Translations under genes and position numbers: made by a program | The notes under the pieces: model-generated | The model's database searches: none | What the model saw: the letters and a program-made list of their open reading frames with translations, nothing else | Told to the model about the DNA's origin: nothing | Shown: piece by piece, positions 8,474 through 17,678 of the stretch | Layout of the letters: each line of letters begins with the position of its first letter | Position numbering within the stretch: the first letter of the stretch is position 1 | Source: JAEXOD01 sp964652025 | GTDB lineage: Bacteria > Bacteroidota > Ignavibacteria > Ignavibacteriales > Melioribacteraceae | Assembly: GCA_964652025.1 (NCBI GenBank) | Contig: CAZYZX010000004.1 | Location: 124,001 to 188,000, forward strand | Reading direction: 5' to 3' | DNA: 64,000 bases

Positions 8474-9739
8474 CTAATTAATATTATTTATTATTATGTT
8501 TTCTAATTGATTAGCTATTTCTTTTCTATTAAAACTATTTATAAAATTTTTATCAATATTTAATTTATCAGCCCAGTCAAAAAAATCGTAAGCGTTGTCC
8601 TTAAATAAGTAATACTTTCCCAATCCACTTGTTAGCAAAAGTTTTTCAACTTCATCATTAGGTTCACCAAAAACTATTATAGGTTTATATGCTCGCATAT
8701 ATTCAAATAATTTACCTGGCACGTGCCTTTTTTCGTGGGTACATGCTAAAAGATAATCTGCCGCTAAAATCTCTTTTATTACTTCAGAATAATTCAAATA
8801 CCCCATATAATCGGTAAATTCTTCTAAACCAAGCTCTTTTATACTATTTTTAATATTTGGTGCTAAGGAACCGATAAATTTTAATTTTAGTTTATAGCCT
8901 TCTTCAATTTTTTTCTTAACAGTTAGCCAAAAGTTTATAGGATTTTGATACTCGTACATATTACCAGCATGTAAAATCGTTTTATAATCTTTATCGGGTT
9001 TATTTGTTTCTATACCTAAAAAATCTTCTTCATTAAAGCCCCAATAAAGTTGATAAGATTTATTTGCTAAAAAATTATATTTTTTAACAAAATAGCTTTG
9101 CATATTTTTAGTAACAAAAATTGCTGCCTTTGCTTTTTTCATAGTTCTTTTTTCTAATAAATTATCTAAAAATATAGCAATCTTGTTACGTTTTTGGTTT
9201 TTATAAGAAGCAATATCTACCCAAGGATCTATTAAAATTGGTATTAATGGTATATTAAATTTTTTGCTTAAACTAACCCCAATTAAATGAACACTATGTG
9301 GAGGTCCATTAGTGATTATTAAATCATACTTATTCCTTTTAAATAAATCTTTGCCCGCCTTTACTGCCTTAAAAAGCCAACCAATTCTTGCATCAGGAAT
9401 AAATAAATTCATTCTTATCCATAATGCAATTTTATGTTTTATGCTAACATCTTTAGTGGAAATAACTTCTGTTGCATATAAAGGAGCGTCTTTTTCTTTA
9501 CCTAAAAATTTTCTGTAAAAAACAAAAGGGTCAAAATAATCAGTTTTAATTACTTCTAAATCTTTAGGTATATATTTTTCAAATGTGTTATCTTTAATAG
9601 AAAGTGTATCTTCTTTAACGGTTAGTAATGATATTTTATAGCCTTTTTTACTTAAATACTCTATCATTTTTAATGGGAAATGATATGATGCTTTACCACT
9701 TGGATACCAATAAAAAGAGACAAACAGTATTTTTTTCAT
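8474..9739 (-). CDS. GT-B glycosyltransferase, family 4-like
   Basis: A 421-residue cytosolic glycosyltransferase of the GT4/GT1 type. The N-terminal acceptor half opens with ILFVSFYWYPSGKASYHFP and contains DLIITNGPPHSVHLIG. The C-terminal donor half has ILHAGNMYEYQNP and EYLLACTHEKRHVPGKLFEYMRA-type donor-site residues (K-x-x-E-Y) before KPIIVFGEPNDEVEKLL. Likely role: assembly of a surface polysaccharide. It forms a two-gene minus-strand unit with the EamA transporter. Substrate and linkage are unknown. Confidence 0.85.
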   Translation of the reverse strand: MKKILFVSFYWYPSGKASYHFPLKMIEYLSKKGYKISLLTVKEDTLSIKDNTFEKYIPKDLEVIKTDYFDPFVFYRKFLGKEKDAPLYATEVISTKDVSIKHKIALWIRMNLFIPDARIGWLFKAVKAGKDLFKRNKYDLIITNGPPHSVHLIGVSLSKKFNIPLIPILIDPWVDIASYKNQKRNKIAIFLDNLLEKRTMKKAKAAIFVTKNMQSYFVKKYNFLANKSYQLYWGFNEEDFLGIETNKPDKDYKTILHAGNMYEYQNPINFWLTVKKKIEEGYKLKLKFIGSLAPNIKNSIKELGLEEFTDYMGYLNYSEVIKEILAADYLLACTHEKRHVPGKLFEYMRAYKPIIVFGEPNDEVEKLLLTSGLGKYYLFKDNAYDFFDWADKLNIDKNFINSFNRKEIANQLENIIINNIN

Positions 9740-9876
9740 AAATTTAAAGAATTTTTAAATACAAATTTAGTTATTAAAAAATAAAAAAAACTATTGCAAA
9801 AGAAAAAAAAATATATTAAGTTTCAGATGGCAAAGTTTTACCGCAATATGTCTTTAAAGATGAACTATAGTTAATT

Positions 9877-9892
9877 TGTGTTTATTGTCACA
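9877..9892 (+). promoter_or_regulatory. CRP/FNR-like site with a -10 element downstream
   Basis: TGTGT-TTATTG-TCACA matches the TGTGA-N6-TCACA half-site arrangement with one mismatch. A TATATT lies at 9914-9919. If transcription starts about seven bases after it, the site centre is near -41.5, the usual class II activator position. It would serve the small membrane protein gene at 9947. No CRP-type regulator gene is in the window. Confidence 0.4.
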
Positions 9893-9946
9893 GATTTTAA
9901 TTTTATTATTTTTTATATTGCAAAGTAAATTTAGGGGAAAAAAGAG

Positions 9947-10219
9947 ATGCAACAAGTAATTGAGCAAACGCAATTGGCAAAAGACAAAAAAGAGAGGGGC
10001 AACATGTTAAAATGCTTTATGTATCAACCAGTTTGTTCGGGTATTTTAGGTTTTATTTTATTTTTTTCCGTTATTTTTATAGTAAAATTATTAAGTTATT
10101 TTATTGGTTCTCTATCTAGTTTTTCTTTTGATATATATGACTTAATTTTAGCGGGCTTAGGTTTTATACTATCTTTTTTAATTAAGTTTTTGAATAACTA
10201 TAAACAATCATCTAACTAA
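9947..10219 (+). CDS. Small two-helix membrane protein, unknown
   Basis: A hypothetical protein of 90 residues, or 71 if translation starts at the second ATG (10004), which also has a strong purine-rich site (GAGAGGGG) in front. Two hydrophobic helices (about 31-53 and 61-82) are joined by a short polar loop, and both termini are basic or polar and probably cytoplasmic. No family is recognised. The GGGGAAAAAAGAG ribosome region and an upstream CRP-like site argue that it is a real gene. It ends inside the last codons of convergent prfA (8-bp overlap). Confidence 0.6.
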   Translation: MQQVIEQTQLAKDKKERGNMLKCFMYQPVCSGILGFILFFSVIFIVKLLSYFIGSLSSFSFDIYDLILAGLGFILSFLIKFLNNYKQSSN

Positions 10220-11300
10220 AAGAAGATATTTCCGCATTAAGTTTTTCTGTTTTATCTGCAAGTTTTAATTTTTCTATTAATTCTGTCAAATCTCCTTCTA
10301 TAATGTTAGATAGATTGTATAGTGTAAGACCTATTCTATGGTCTGTAACTCGGTTTTGTGGGAAGTTATAAGTTCTAATTTTCTCGCTTCTATCCCCACT
10401 TCTCACCATAGAACGTCTTTGCTCGGAAATTTCTTTAATTTGTTCTTGTTGTTTCAAATCATAAAGACGGGCTTGTAAAACTTTCATAGCTTTTTGCCTA
10501 TTTTTAAGTTGACTTCTTTCATCTTGGCATTGAACAACAAGACCAGTTGGTAAGTGAGTAATACGTATTGCCGTTTCCACTTTGTTAACGTTTTGCCCAC
10601 CAGCACCACCACTTCTGTAAACATCAATTCGTAAATCGTTTGGATCTATATCTATTTGTACATCTTCAACTTCTGGCAAAACTGCAACTGAAGCCGCTGA
10701 TGTGTGAACTCTACCATTGGCTTCTGTTAAAGGTACGCGTTGCACTCTATGAACACCACTTTCGTATTTCATATCTGCAAAAACATTTGTACCACTTAAA
10801 CTAAATACTACTTCTTTTATTCCACCTAAGCCACCTGTTTCACTAATATCAATAATTTCTTGTTTCCATCCTTTAATTTCAGCAAATCTGCTATACATTC
10901 TAAACAAATCTGCGGCAAAAATACCCGCTTCATCACCACCAGTGCCTGCGCGTATTTCCACAATTACGTTTTTATCGTCATTAGGATCTTTTGGCACAAG
11001 CAAGAACTTAATCTCCTCTGCCATCTTTTTTTCTGCTTGTTTTAGCTCTTTTAATTCCTCTTCTGCTAATGCGCTAAGCTCTGGGTCTTCTCCACTTTTT
11101 ATTATCTCTTCGTTATCTGCAATTTGTTTAAGTAATTTATCATATTCATCAAAAGCTTTAACAACGTCTTCCATTTCTGAACGCTGTTTGCTTAACTTAA
11201 TAAATTTTGCTTGATCTTTTATAACATCCGCATCACTTAGCTGCTCGGTAATTTTTGTGTATTTATCTTTTATTTCCTTTAATTTTTCGTAAATGTCCAT
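10212..11300 (-). CDS. prfA: Peptide chain release factor 1
   Basis: A 362-residue class I release factor. The peptidyl-tRNA hydrolysis motif GGQ is at 234-236 within RSGGAGGQNVNKVETA. The codon-recognition tripeptide is at 190-192 and reads P-L-T, matching the P-x-T pattern of RF1 (UAA/UAG) and not the SPF of RF2. The rest follows RF1: IRAGTGGDEAGIFAADLFRMY and a C-terminal NFPQNRVTDHRIGL. Full length for the family. It is transcribed alone from the region shared with the divergent polysaccharide operon at 11492. Confidence 0.97.
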   Translation of the reverse strand: MDIYEKLKEIKDKYTKITEQLSDADVIKDQAKFIKLSKQRSEMEDVVKAFDEYDKLLKQIADNEEIIKSGEDPELSALAEEELKELKQAEKKMAEEIKFLLVPKDPNDDKNVIVEIRAGTGGDEAGIFAADLFRMYSRFAEIKGWKQEIIDISETGGLGGIKEVVFSLSGTNVFADMKYESGVHRVQRVPLTEANGRVHTSAASVAVLPEVEDVQIDIDPNDLRIDVYRSGGAGGQNVNKVETAIRITHLPTGLVVQCQDERSQLKNRQKAMKVLQARLYDLKQQEQIKEISEQRRSMVRSGDRSEKIRTYNFPQNRVTDHRIGLTLYNLSNIIEGDLTELIEKLKLADKTEKLNAEISSFS

Positions 11301-11491
11301 ATTTTATTCTCAATAAATAAAAAAATTGTGATTTTAAATATAGCATTATTTTTACTTAAATTAAATACTTTTCCTTATACCAATAACTTAGATTTTTATT
11401 AACCCTATTAACAATAATTTAAAGCTTTATTAACAATTCCATAACTTTTATAAAAATTAAAAAGCTTAATATTGCATAAAAAAAATTAAAG

Positions 11492-12505
11492 ATGAAGAAA
11501 CCAAACATTCTTTATATCTGCGGTTCATTAAATCAAACCAAAATGATGCACAAAATTTCCATGCATATGCAGGAATATAGTAACTTTTTTACTCCCTTTT
11601 ATGGGGATGGAATTATAAAACTACTTGCAGAAAATGGCTTTTTAGATTTTACCATTTTAGGTGGTGCTTTTAGAAAAAATACAGAAAATTACTTAAACAC
11701 ACATAATTTAAAAATTGATTACCGCGGTGTAAAAAATAATTATGATTTAGTTTTTACATGTACCGATTTAATCGTTCCTAAAAATATTAGAAGTAAAAAA
11801 ATCATTTTAGTTCAAGAAGGGATGACAGACCCGGAGAACTTAATGTACTATTTAGTAAAGTACCTAAAGTTACCATTATATTTAGCATCAACATCAACTA
11901 CTGGGCTATCAAATTTATATAACTATTTTTGTGTTGCTAGCAATGGTTATCGCGATTTGTTTATTAAAAAAGGTGTTAAAAAAGATAAAATTATTGTTAC
12001 CGGTATACCAAATTTTGATAATGTAAAAGAATACTTAAATAATTCATTCCCTTATAAAAATTTTGTTTTAGTTGCAACAAGTGATTCAAGGGAAACATTT
12101 AAGTACGAAAATAGAAAAGCATTTATAAAATATTGCGAAAAAATTGCATCTGGCAGGCAATTAATTTTTAAGTTACACCCTAACGAAAACTTTACCCGTG
12201 CAACTAAAGAAATTAAAGCATTAATACCCAATGCATTAGTTTATACTAATGGAAGTATTGAGGAAATGATAGCTAATTGTTCTGTTTTAATTACTAAATA
12301 TTCTTCTGTAGTTTATGTTGGGATGGCATTAAATAAAGAAGTTTATTCTTACTTTGACATTAATACACTTAAAAAACTTACTCCAATTCAAAACAATGGC
12401 ACATCTGCTAAAAGAATTGCAGCTGTTGGTAAATCACTATTAAATGAAGAACAAAGAATTGCTGATTTTAATTTTTCTAACTTAATTTTTAGTGAAGAAT
12501 TATGA
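11492..12505 (+). CDS. GT-B-fold capsule/glycan transferase-like protein (CDP-glycerol transferase-like)
   Basis: A 337-residue protein with a GT-B-like C-terminal half: FVLVATSDSRETF, LIFKLHPNE (near 225) and NCSVLITKYSSVVYVGMAL, the last two being the H-P-N-E and S-S motifs of CDP-glycerol/polysialyl-type transferases and related surface-glycan enzymes. The N-terminal half is poorly conserved. It could transfer the sugar made by the following genes, or act as an epimerase/hydrolase-like enzyme as in SpsG relatives. It heads a very tight eight-gene operon: its stop overlaps the next start by four bases (ATGA). Confidence 0.6.
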   Translation: MKKPNILYICGSLNQTKMMHKISMHMQEYSNFFTPFYGDGIIKLLAENGFLDFTILGGAFRKNTENYLNTHNLKIDYRGVKNNYDLVFTCTDLIVPKNIRSKKIILVQEGMTDPENLMYYLVKYLKLPLYLASTSTTGLSNLYNYFCVASNGYRDLFIKKGVKKDKIIVTGIPNFDNVKEYLNNSFPYKNFVLVATSDSRETFKYENRKAFIKYCEKIASGRQLIFKLHPNENFTRATKEIKALIPNALVYTNGSIEEMIANCSVLITKYSSVVYVGMALNKEVYSYFDINTLKKLTPIQNNGTSAKRIAAVGKSLLNEEQRIADFNFSNLIFSEEL

Positions 12506-13317
12506 ATATTGTAACTATTGTACAAGCCAGAACTAATAGTAGCAGACTTAAGGGAAAAGTACTTTTACCTTTATTAGGCAAGCCCTTATTAGTTAGAATG
12601 ATTGAAAGATTAAAAGAATCTAAATATATTGGTAAAATAGTTGTTGCTACTACAACTGAACCGGAAGATAAAGTAATTTCCCAAATTTGTGAAGCAATTA
12701 ATATAGAGTACTTTGAAGGACACTCAACAGATTTATTAGATAGACACTATAATGCTGCATTAAAGTTTATGCCAGATGCCGTAGTTAAAATACCAAGTGA
12801 TTGTCCTTTAATTGATCCACAAATTATAGATAAAACAATTTTATATTATCTAAACAATTTTAATAAATACGATTTTGTAAGTAACTTGCATCCTCCAACA
12901 TATCCTGATGGTAATGATGTGGAAATTTTTAGCTTTAAAGTTTTAGAAAGAGCATTTAAAGAAGCTAAAAAATCTTATGAAAGGGAACATACAACCCCCT
13001 ACATTTGGGATAATCCAGACAAATTTAAAATTGGAAATGTTACATGGGAAACTGGGTGGGACTACTCCAAAACCTATAGATGGACTATTGATTACATTGA
13101 AGATTATAATTTAATTAAAAAAATATTTGAAGAACTTTACCCCATAAACAAAAATTTTTCTGTTTTTGATATTGTTAACTTACTAAAAGAGAAACCTTAT
13201 TTAAGACAATTAAACAGAAAATACTTGGGTTTATACTGGTATGAAAATCATATTAACGAGTTAACTAACATCAATTTTTATAAAAATAAAATCGTAAACA
13301 ATGTTCAAACAAGATAA
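12502..13317 (+). CDS. SpsF-type cytidylyltransferase (CMP-sugar synthetase family)
   Basis: A 271-residue nucleotidyltransferase of the SpsF (COG1861) group, related to KdsB and NeuA. The opening IVTIVQARTNSSRLKGKVL is the nucleotide-binding Q-A-R-x-x-S-x-R-L-x-x-K motif; IPSDCPLIDP is the metal-binding D strand; and EREHTTPYIW and RWTIDYIEDY are typical of SpsF. It is expected to activate an acidic ulosonic sugar as a CMP derivative in the cytosol. It overlaps the transketolase start by 17 bases. The sugar is inferred from neighbours (NeuB-type synthase and KdsC-type phosphatase), not from this protein. Confidence 0.8.
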   Translation: MNIVTIVQARTNSSRLKGKVLLPLLGKPLLVRMIERLKESKYIGKIVVATTTEPEDKVISQICEAINIEYFEGHSTDLLDRHYNAALKFMPDAVVKIPSDCPLIDPQIIDKTILYYLNNFNKYDFVSNLHPPTYPDGNDVEIFSFKVLERAFKEAKKSYEREHTTPYIWDNPDKFKIGNVTWETGWDYSKTYRWTIDYIEDYNLIKKIFEELYPINKNFSVFDIVNLLKEKPYLRQLNRKYLGLYWYENHINELTNINFYKNKIVNNVQTR

Positions 13318-14107
13318 TCTTATAGCTACTGCACTTAATGCAAGAAAAAAAATAATAAAAATGGCTGAAGGTGATGGCTGCTTTTTAGGCTCTGCCCTTT
13401 CTTGCGTAGATATTATTACTTATTTATATTCATTCAAATTTAATATTAACAAAATTAAATCTAAAGACGCAAATAGAGATTTTTTCTTTCTCTCTAAAGG
13501 TCATGCTGTACCAGCGCTTTACAGCGTTTTTTCCGAAGTTGGACTTTTACAACCCGAAAGGCTTAATAATCACTTAAAACTTAATGATGATATTTACTGG
13601 CATCCAAACACTAATATTCCTGGTGTTGAATTTTTATCGGGCTCATTAGGTCATAATCTTTCTGTAGCTATTGGTGTTGCAATCAATTCCAAGCTATTCG
13701 GTTTAACTAACAATATTTATGTTATGTTAGGAGATGGAGAATTAAACGAAGGAAGCATTTGGGAAAATTTATTAATTGCATCTGCTTATAAGTTAGATAA
13801 CTTAGTTGTAATAATTGATAGAAATGGAATACAAGCAAATGAATTTACAGAAAAACTTATTCCATTAGATAATCTAACTGCAAAATTTGAAGCATTTAAT
13901 TGTGCAGTATTTAAGTTCGATGGACATGACTTTAACTCTATTCATGCCGCATTTTCTAGCTTGCCAATCAAACTAAATAAACCTAATATTTTAATAGCCA
14001 AAACAATAAGAGGGAAAGGGGTAAATTCTTTAGAAAATAAAATAGATAAATGGTATGTTAAAGCTGATAATAAAACAATTGAAAACTACATAAAGGAAAT
14101 TAATTAA
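13301..14107 (+). CDS. Split transketolase, N-terminal (ThDP-binding) subunit
   Basis: A 268-residue protein covering only the ThDP-pyrophosphate-binding third of a transketolase. The motif LGDGELNEGSIWENLLIA begins the G-D-G-x(about 26)-N signature completed by VVIIDRNG. FLSGSLGHNLSVAIGVA and LSKGHAVPALY are also transketolase hallmarks. Complete transketolases are about 650 residues, so this must pair with the next gene (pyrimidine-binding domain). Two-gene transketolases are known in archaea and in dedicated pathways such as apulose metabolism. Here it is embedded in a sugar-acid operon, which suggests a specialised two-carbon transfer, not the pentose phosphate role. Confidence 0.9.
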   Translation: MFKQDNLIATALNARKKIIKMAEGDGCFLGSALSCVDIITYLYSFKFNINKIKSKDANRDFFFLSKGHAVPALYSVFSEVGLLQPERLNNHLKLNDDIYWHPNTNIPGVEFLSGSLGHNLSVAIGVAINSKLFGLTNNIYVMLGDGELNEGSIWENLLIASAYKLDNLVVIIDRNGIQANEFTEKLIPLDNLTAKFEAFNCAVFKFDGHDFNSIHAAFSSLPIKLNKPNILIAKTIRGKGVNSLENKIDKWYVKADNKTIENYIKEIN

Positions 14108-14110
14108 AAT

Positions 14111-15049
14111 ATGACATACGAAAATTTATTAAAATCATTAATAGAAAAAAATAATAATATAATTTTACTTACAGCCGAAAATAAAGCTGCACTAAGAAAT
14201 ATAACGCCACAAATTCCAAATAATTTTATAGATGTTGGCATTGCAGAGCAATCATTAGTTGGAATTTCTGCTGGGTTAGCATTAACAGGTAAAAAGCCTA
14301 TTGCACACGCTTTATCTGCTTTTTTAACCATGCGCGCATTCGAGTTTATTAGAACAGACGTTGGTGCTGCAAATTTGCCTATAAAACTTGTGGGTAGCTT
14401 TGCCGGTTTTCTATCAGAAGCTAATGGTCCAACACATCAAGCAGTAGAAGATATTGCTTTAATGCGTACTATTCCAAATATGCATATTGTTACACCTGCT
14501 GATAATGATGAACTATTAAAAATAATTCCTAAATGCCTTAATTCATCTAATCCCGCTTATATAAGATTTAATAACTTACCTACATTAGTAAATCACTCTA
14601 ATTTACCTTACGGTAAAGCCGAAGTTTTTGAGTTTGGAAATGATGTTACTATTATAACTTATGGCTTAATGTTTTCTAATGCTTACGAAGCCTTAAAACT
14701 ATTAAAAGACAAAAATATTTATGCTACTTTAATAAATCTTAGAACAATAAATCCTTTAGATGTTGATACACTAATAAGCAGCTTTATTAATACTCAGTTA
14801 ATTGTTGCAATAGAAGACCATTATATATTTGGTGGGTTATATTCTTTGCTGTTAGAATTTGCAGCAAAGCACAACTTTAAAAATAAAATATACCCAATAG
14901 CATTAAAAAATAAATTCTTTAAACCTGCCATGCTTAATAACGTTTTTGAGCATGAAGGATTTACACCAGCAGCTTTAGCAAACACTATTGAACAGTTTTT
15001 AATAAAAGAACGAGATAAATTTTATGCGGAATGGAGCACATTACAATAA
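14111..15049 (+). CDS. Split transketolase, C-terminal subunit
   Basis: A 312-residue partner with the pyrimidine-binding and C-terminal domains. FIDVGIAEQSLVGISAGLAL carries the catalytic E that protonates the ThDP aminopyrimidine, GPTHQAVEDIALMRTIPNM is the conserved substrate-facing segment, and ITYGLMFSNAYEAL opens the C-terminal domain. It starts three bases after the N-terminal subunit and overlaps the aminotransferase by 26 bases, so stoichiometric co-expression is expected. The missing N-terminal third confirms that it cannot work alone. Donor and acceptor sugars are unknown. Confidence 0.9.
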   Translation: MTYENLLKSLIEKNNNIILLTAENKAALRNITPQIPNNFIDVGIAEQSLVGISAGLALTGKKPIAHALSAFLTMRAFEFIRTDVGAANLPIKLVGSFAGFLSEANGPTHQAVEDIALMRTIPNMHIVTPADNDELLKIIPKCLNSSNPAYIRFNNLPTLVNHSNLPYGKAEVFEFGNDVTIITYGLMFSNAYEALKLLKDKNIYATLINLRTINPLDVDTLISSFINTQLIVAIEDHYIFGGLYSLLLEFAAKHNFKNKIYPIALKNKFFKPAMLNNVFEHEGFTPAALANTIEQFLIKERDKFYAEWSTLQ

Positions 15050-16355
15050 TTCTTATCCAATTATCACAAAATCGTTAGAATACTACAAAAAAATAAAAGA
15101 ATTAATCCCCACTTGCAGTCAAACAATGGCAAAAAGCCCAAAACAACATGTATTAGGTGTTGCGCCTATTTTTTTAGAAAAAGGAGAGGGTGCTTACGTT
15201 TGGGATGTTGATGGTAATAAGTACTTAGATTTTGATATGGCAATTGGACCACTTTCCTTAGGTTATAAGTATCCGGAAGTTGACCAAGCAATATCAGAAC
15301 AATTAGCAAAAGGGATCACTTTTTCTTTAATGCACCCATTAGAACTTGAAGTTGCAGAATTGATTAATCAAATTATACCTAATGCAGAAATGATACGATT
15401 TAGCAAAACAGGTGCCGATGTTGTAAGTGCCGCAATTAGACTTGCCCGCGCTTATACTGGTAGAAAAAAAATTATTTGCTGCGGTTACCATGGTTGGCAC
15501 GATTGGTATATAAGCATTACTAACAGAAATGATGGAATACCACAAGAGATTATTAATTTAACTAATACTTTTGATTACAATGATTTTGAATCTGTTGTTT
15601 CTGCTATTGATGACGATACAGCCGCAGTTATTTTAGAGCCTGTTGTTTTTGATGAGCCTAAAGATAATTTTTTACATAAATTAGCAGAAGTGTGTAAAGA
15701 AAAAAACGTAGTTCTAATTTTTGATGAAATGTGGACCGGATTTAGGCTTGCGTTAGGAGGTGCTCAAGAGTATTTTGGTATTACTCCGGATTTAGCTTGT
15801 TACTCTAAAGCTATTGCTAACGGTATGCCCCTATCTGTTTTAACTGGTAAAAAAGAAATTATGGAGCTACTTGATAAAGAAGTTTTCTTTTTTACAACTT
15901 TTGGTGGAGAAGCTTTATCTTTAGCTGCTGCTAAAATAACTATTAATATACTTAAAAATAAAAATGTTATTCAATACATTTCTAACTTAGGCAACTATCT
16001 AAAAACAGAACTAAATAATTTACTTAAAAATTTGGGAATAGATTATATTAGCTTTAAAGGATATAACTACCGAACTATTCTTACAATATCTAATAACATT
16101 CAAAATCCGTTACTGCTTAAATCTGTTATTGAACAGGAATTGCTAAGATATGGTATTTTATGGACTGGGTTTCATACACTAAGTTTTTCCCATACAAAAG
16201 AAGATATTGATTACACACTTAATGCTTATAAAGAAATATTACCCATAATTGATATGGCTATTAAAAGTAATACCTTAAATGATATGCTATTAGGCGAACC
16301 TGTAGAACCTGTTTTTAGAAAAACTGATAAATTTAACATTAAACCTAAAATATAA
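15024..16355 (+). CDS. Class III PLP aminotransferase, glutamate-1-semialdehyde aminomutase-like
   Basis: A 443-residue fold-type I PLP enzyme resembling HemL. VWDVDGNKYLDFDMAIGPLSLG opens the catalytic domain (shown here without its last two residues: VWDVDGNKYLDFDMAIGPLS). KTGADVVSAAIRLARAYTGR is the phosphate-binding region; LIFDEMWTGFR holds the PLP-pyridine Asp; and CYSKAIANGMPLS gives the Schiff-base Lys. HemL proper makes 5-aminolevulinate, but its place between transketolase and SDR genes argues for transamination of a sugar or sugar-derived aldehyde/ketone. It starts inside the transketolase gene and ends one base before the SDR gene. No distinct hemL context is seen. Confidence 0.82.
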   Translation: MRNGAHYNNSYPIITKSLEYYKKIKELIPTCSQTMAKSPKQHVLGVAPIFLEKGEGAYVWDVDGNKYLDFDMAIGPLSLGYKYPEVDQAISEQLAKGITFSLMHPLELEVAELINQIIPNAEMIRFSKTGADVVSAAIRLARAYTGRKKIICCGYHGWHDWYISITNRNDGIPQEIINLTNTFDYNDFESVVSAIDDDTAAVILEPVVFDEPKDNFLHKLAEVCKEKNVVLIFDEMWTGFRLALGGAQEYFGITPDLACYSKAIANGMPLSVLTGKKEIMELLDKEVFFFTTFGGEALSLAAAKITINILKNKNVIQYISNLGNYLKTELNNLLKNLGIDYISFKGYNYRTILTISNNIQNPLLLKSVIEQELLRYGILWTGFHTLSFSHTKEDIDYTLNAYKEILPIIDMAIKSNTLNDMLLGEPVEPVFRKTDKFNIKPKI

Positions 16356-16356
16356 T

Positions 16357-17160
16357 ATGAATTTATTTGACCTTAGTAATAAAATTGCAATTGTAACTGG
16401 CGCTAATGGCTTGCTTGGCATTCAACATTGTTTAGCACTATCAGAGTCTGGCGCAACTATTATTGCAGTAGACTTAAATGATAATCATTTTGCAGCAATT
16501 TCTCCACATTTCTCTTCACCATCATATTTTATTAAAACTGATATTACAAATAAAAAATCTATAGAACAGCTATTAGAGTTTATTAAAAATAAATTTGGGA
16601 AAGTAGACATTTTAATTAATAACGCAGCCATTAACGATAAGTTTGAAGATCCACAAGCTGCACTAAACGAATCTAAATTTGAAAACTACCCATTAGATAA
16701 ATGGCAATTATCACTAGATGTAAACTTAACAGGTACATTTTTAATGTCTCAAATAATTGGTAGCTACATGGCAGAAAAAAAATCTGGCTGCATTATAAAT
16801 ATTGCTTCTACTTATGGAATTGTTGCACCTAATCAAGAATTATACAAAGATGAAAATGGCTTACAAGTATTTTATAAACCACCCGCTTATTCAGTAACAA
16901 AAGCTGCCGTTATTGCTTTAACAAAATATCTTGCTGCATATTGGGGTAAATCTGGTATTAGGGTAAACTCACTTTCACCGGGTGGAGTTTTTAATGACCA
17001 AGCAGATTTTTTTGTAATTAAATATTCAGAAAAAACACCTTTAAACAGAATGGCAAACTCTTCTGATTTTAGAGGCGCAATAATATTTTTAGCTTCAGAT
17101 GCTTCTGCTTATATAACTGGTGAAAACTTAGTTGTAGATGGGGGCTTTACAATATGGTAA
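16357..17160 (+). CDS. Short-chain dehydrogenase/reductase in the sugar-acid operon
   Basis: A 267-residue classical SDR. The cofactor motif T-G-A-N-G-L-L-G is at about 15-22, followed by an acidic D (VDLND) that suggests NAD(H) preference. NNAAIND, the catalytic Ser in NIASTYG, and Y-S-V-T-K (YxxxK) are all present, and the C-terminus VVDGGFTIW is typical. A roughly 25-residue insertion between the Ser and Tyr motifs (LYKDENGLQVFYKPPAY) is seen in SDRs of polysaccharide loci such as the PtmA group. Likely reaction: reversible oxidation of a sugar hydroxyl to a keto group, possibly the aminotransferase substrate. It overlaps the phosphatase gene by seven bases. Confidence 0.85.
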   Translation: MNLFDLSNKIAIVTGANGLLGIQHCLALSESGATIIAVDLNDNHFAAISPHFSSPSYFIKTDITNKKSIEQLLEFIKNKFGKVDILINNAAINDKFEDPQAALNESKFENYPLDKWQLSLDVNLTGTFLMSQIIGSYMAEKKSGCIINIASTYGIVAPNQELYKDENGLQVFYKPPAYSVTKAAVIALTKYLAAYWGKSGIRVNSLSPGGVFNDQADFFVIKYSEKTPLNRMANSSDFRGAIIFLASDASAYITGENLVVDGGFTIW

Positions 17161-17678
17161 GCCAAAAAGATTTAAAAATAAAAGCCGCAAAAATAAAGCT
17201 ATTATTAACAGATTGTGATGGGGTTTTAACAGATGCTGGTGTTTATTACTCTGCTCAGGGGGAACAACTGAAAAGATTTTCCTTAAGAGATGGAATGGGT
17301 GTTGAGCGATTAAGAAATATTTTAAATATTGAGACCGGTATTATAACTGGTGAAGATAACGAAATTATAAAACGCCGTGCAGAAAAACTTAAAATAAATA
17401 TGCTTTACTGTGGCATTAAAAATAAGTTAGAAGTTATTGATAAAATTTGTGAAAATTTAAATATAATTTACGAAAACATCGCTTACATTGGAGATGATGT
17501 TAACGATTTACCTGCCATTAAAAAACTTGGTCTTACAGCATCCCCTTTTGACGCCATGATAATGGTTAGAGAACAAGTTCACTATATAAGCCCTTACCCT
17601 GGTGGGCATGGGGCTTTTAGAGACTTTGCCGAGTTAATTATAAATTTAAAAACAAATGAGGAATTTTTATATGAATAG
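17154..17678 (+). CDS. KdsC-type HAD phosphatase (ulosonate phosphate phosphatase)
   Basis: A 174-residue C0-type HAD phosphatase without a cap domain, like KdsC, which works as a tetramer. Motif I is LLTDCDGVLTDAG (nucleophile D and general acid D+2), motif II T in IITGE, motif III K in KLEVIDK, and motif IV IGDDVNDLPAI. KdsC removes phosphate from Kdo-8-P, and relatives dephosphorylate Neu5Ac-9-P or Kdn-9-P. Directly before a NeuB-type synthase it most likely dephosphorylates that enzyme's product, implying a phosphorylated aldose substrate. Normal length. Confidence 0.87.
   Translation: MVSQKDLKIKAAKIKLLLTDCDGVLTDAGVYYSAQGEQLKRFSLRDGMGVERLRNILNIETGIITGEDNEIIKRRAEKLKINMLYCGIKNKLEVIDKICENLNIIYENIAYIGDDVNDLPAIKKLGLTASPFDAMIMVREQVHYISPYPGGHGAFRDFAELIINLKTNEEFLYE

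Noticed and set aside
11301..11491. Repeated ATTAAC segments upstream of the sugar-acid operon
   Set aside because: Three short copies in AT-rich DNA at irregular spacing, with no dyad symmetry; too weak to call an operator.
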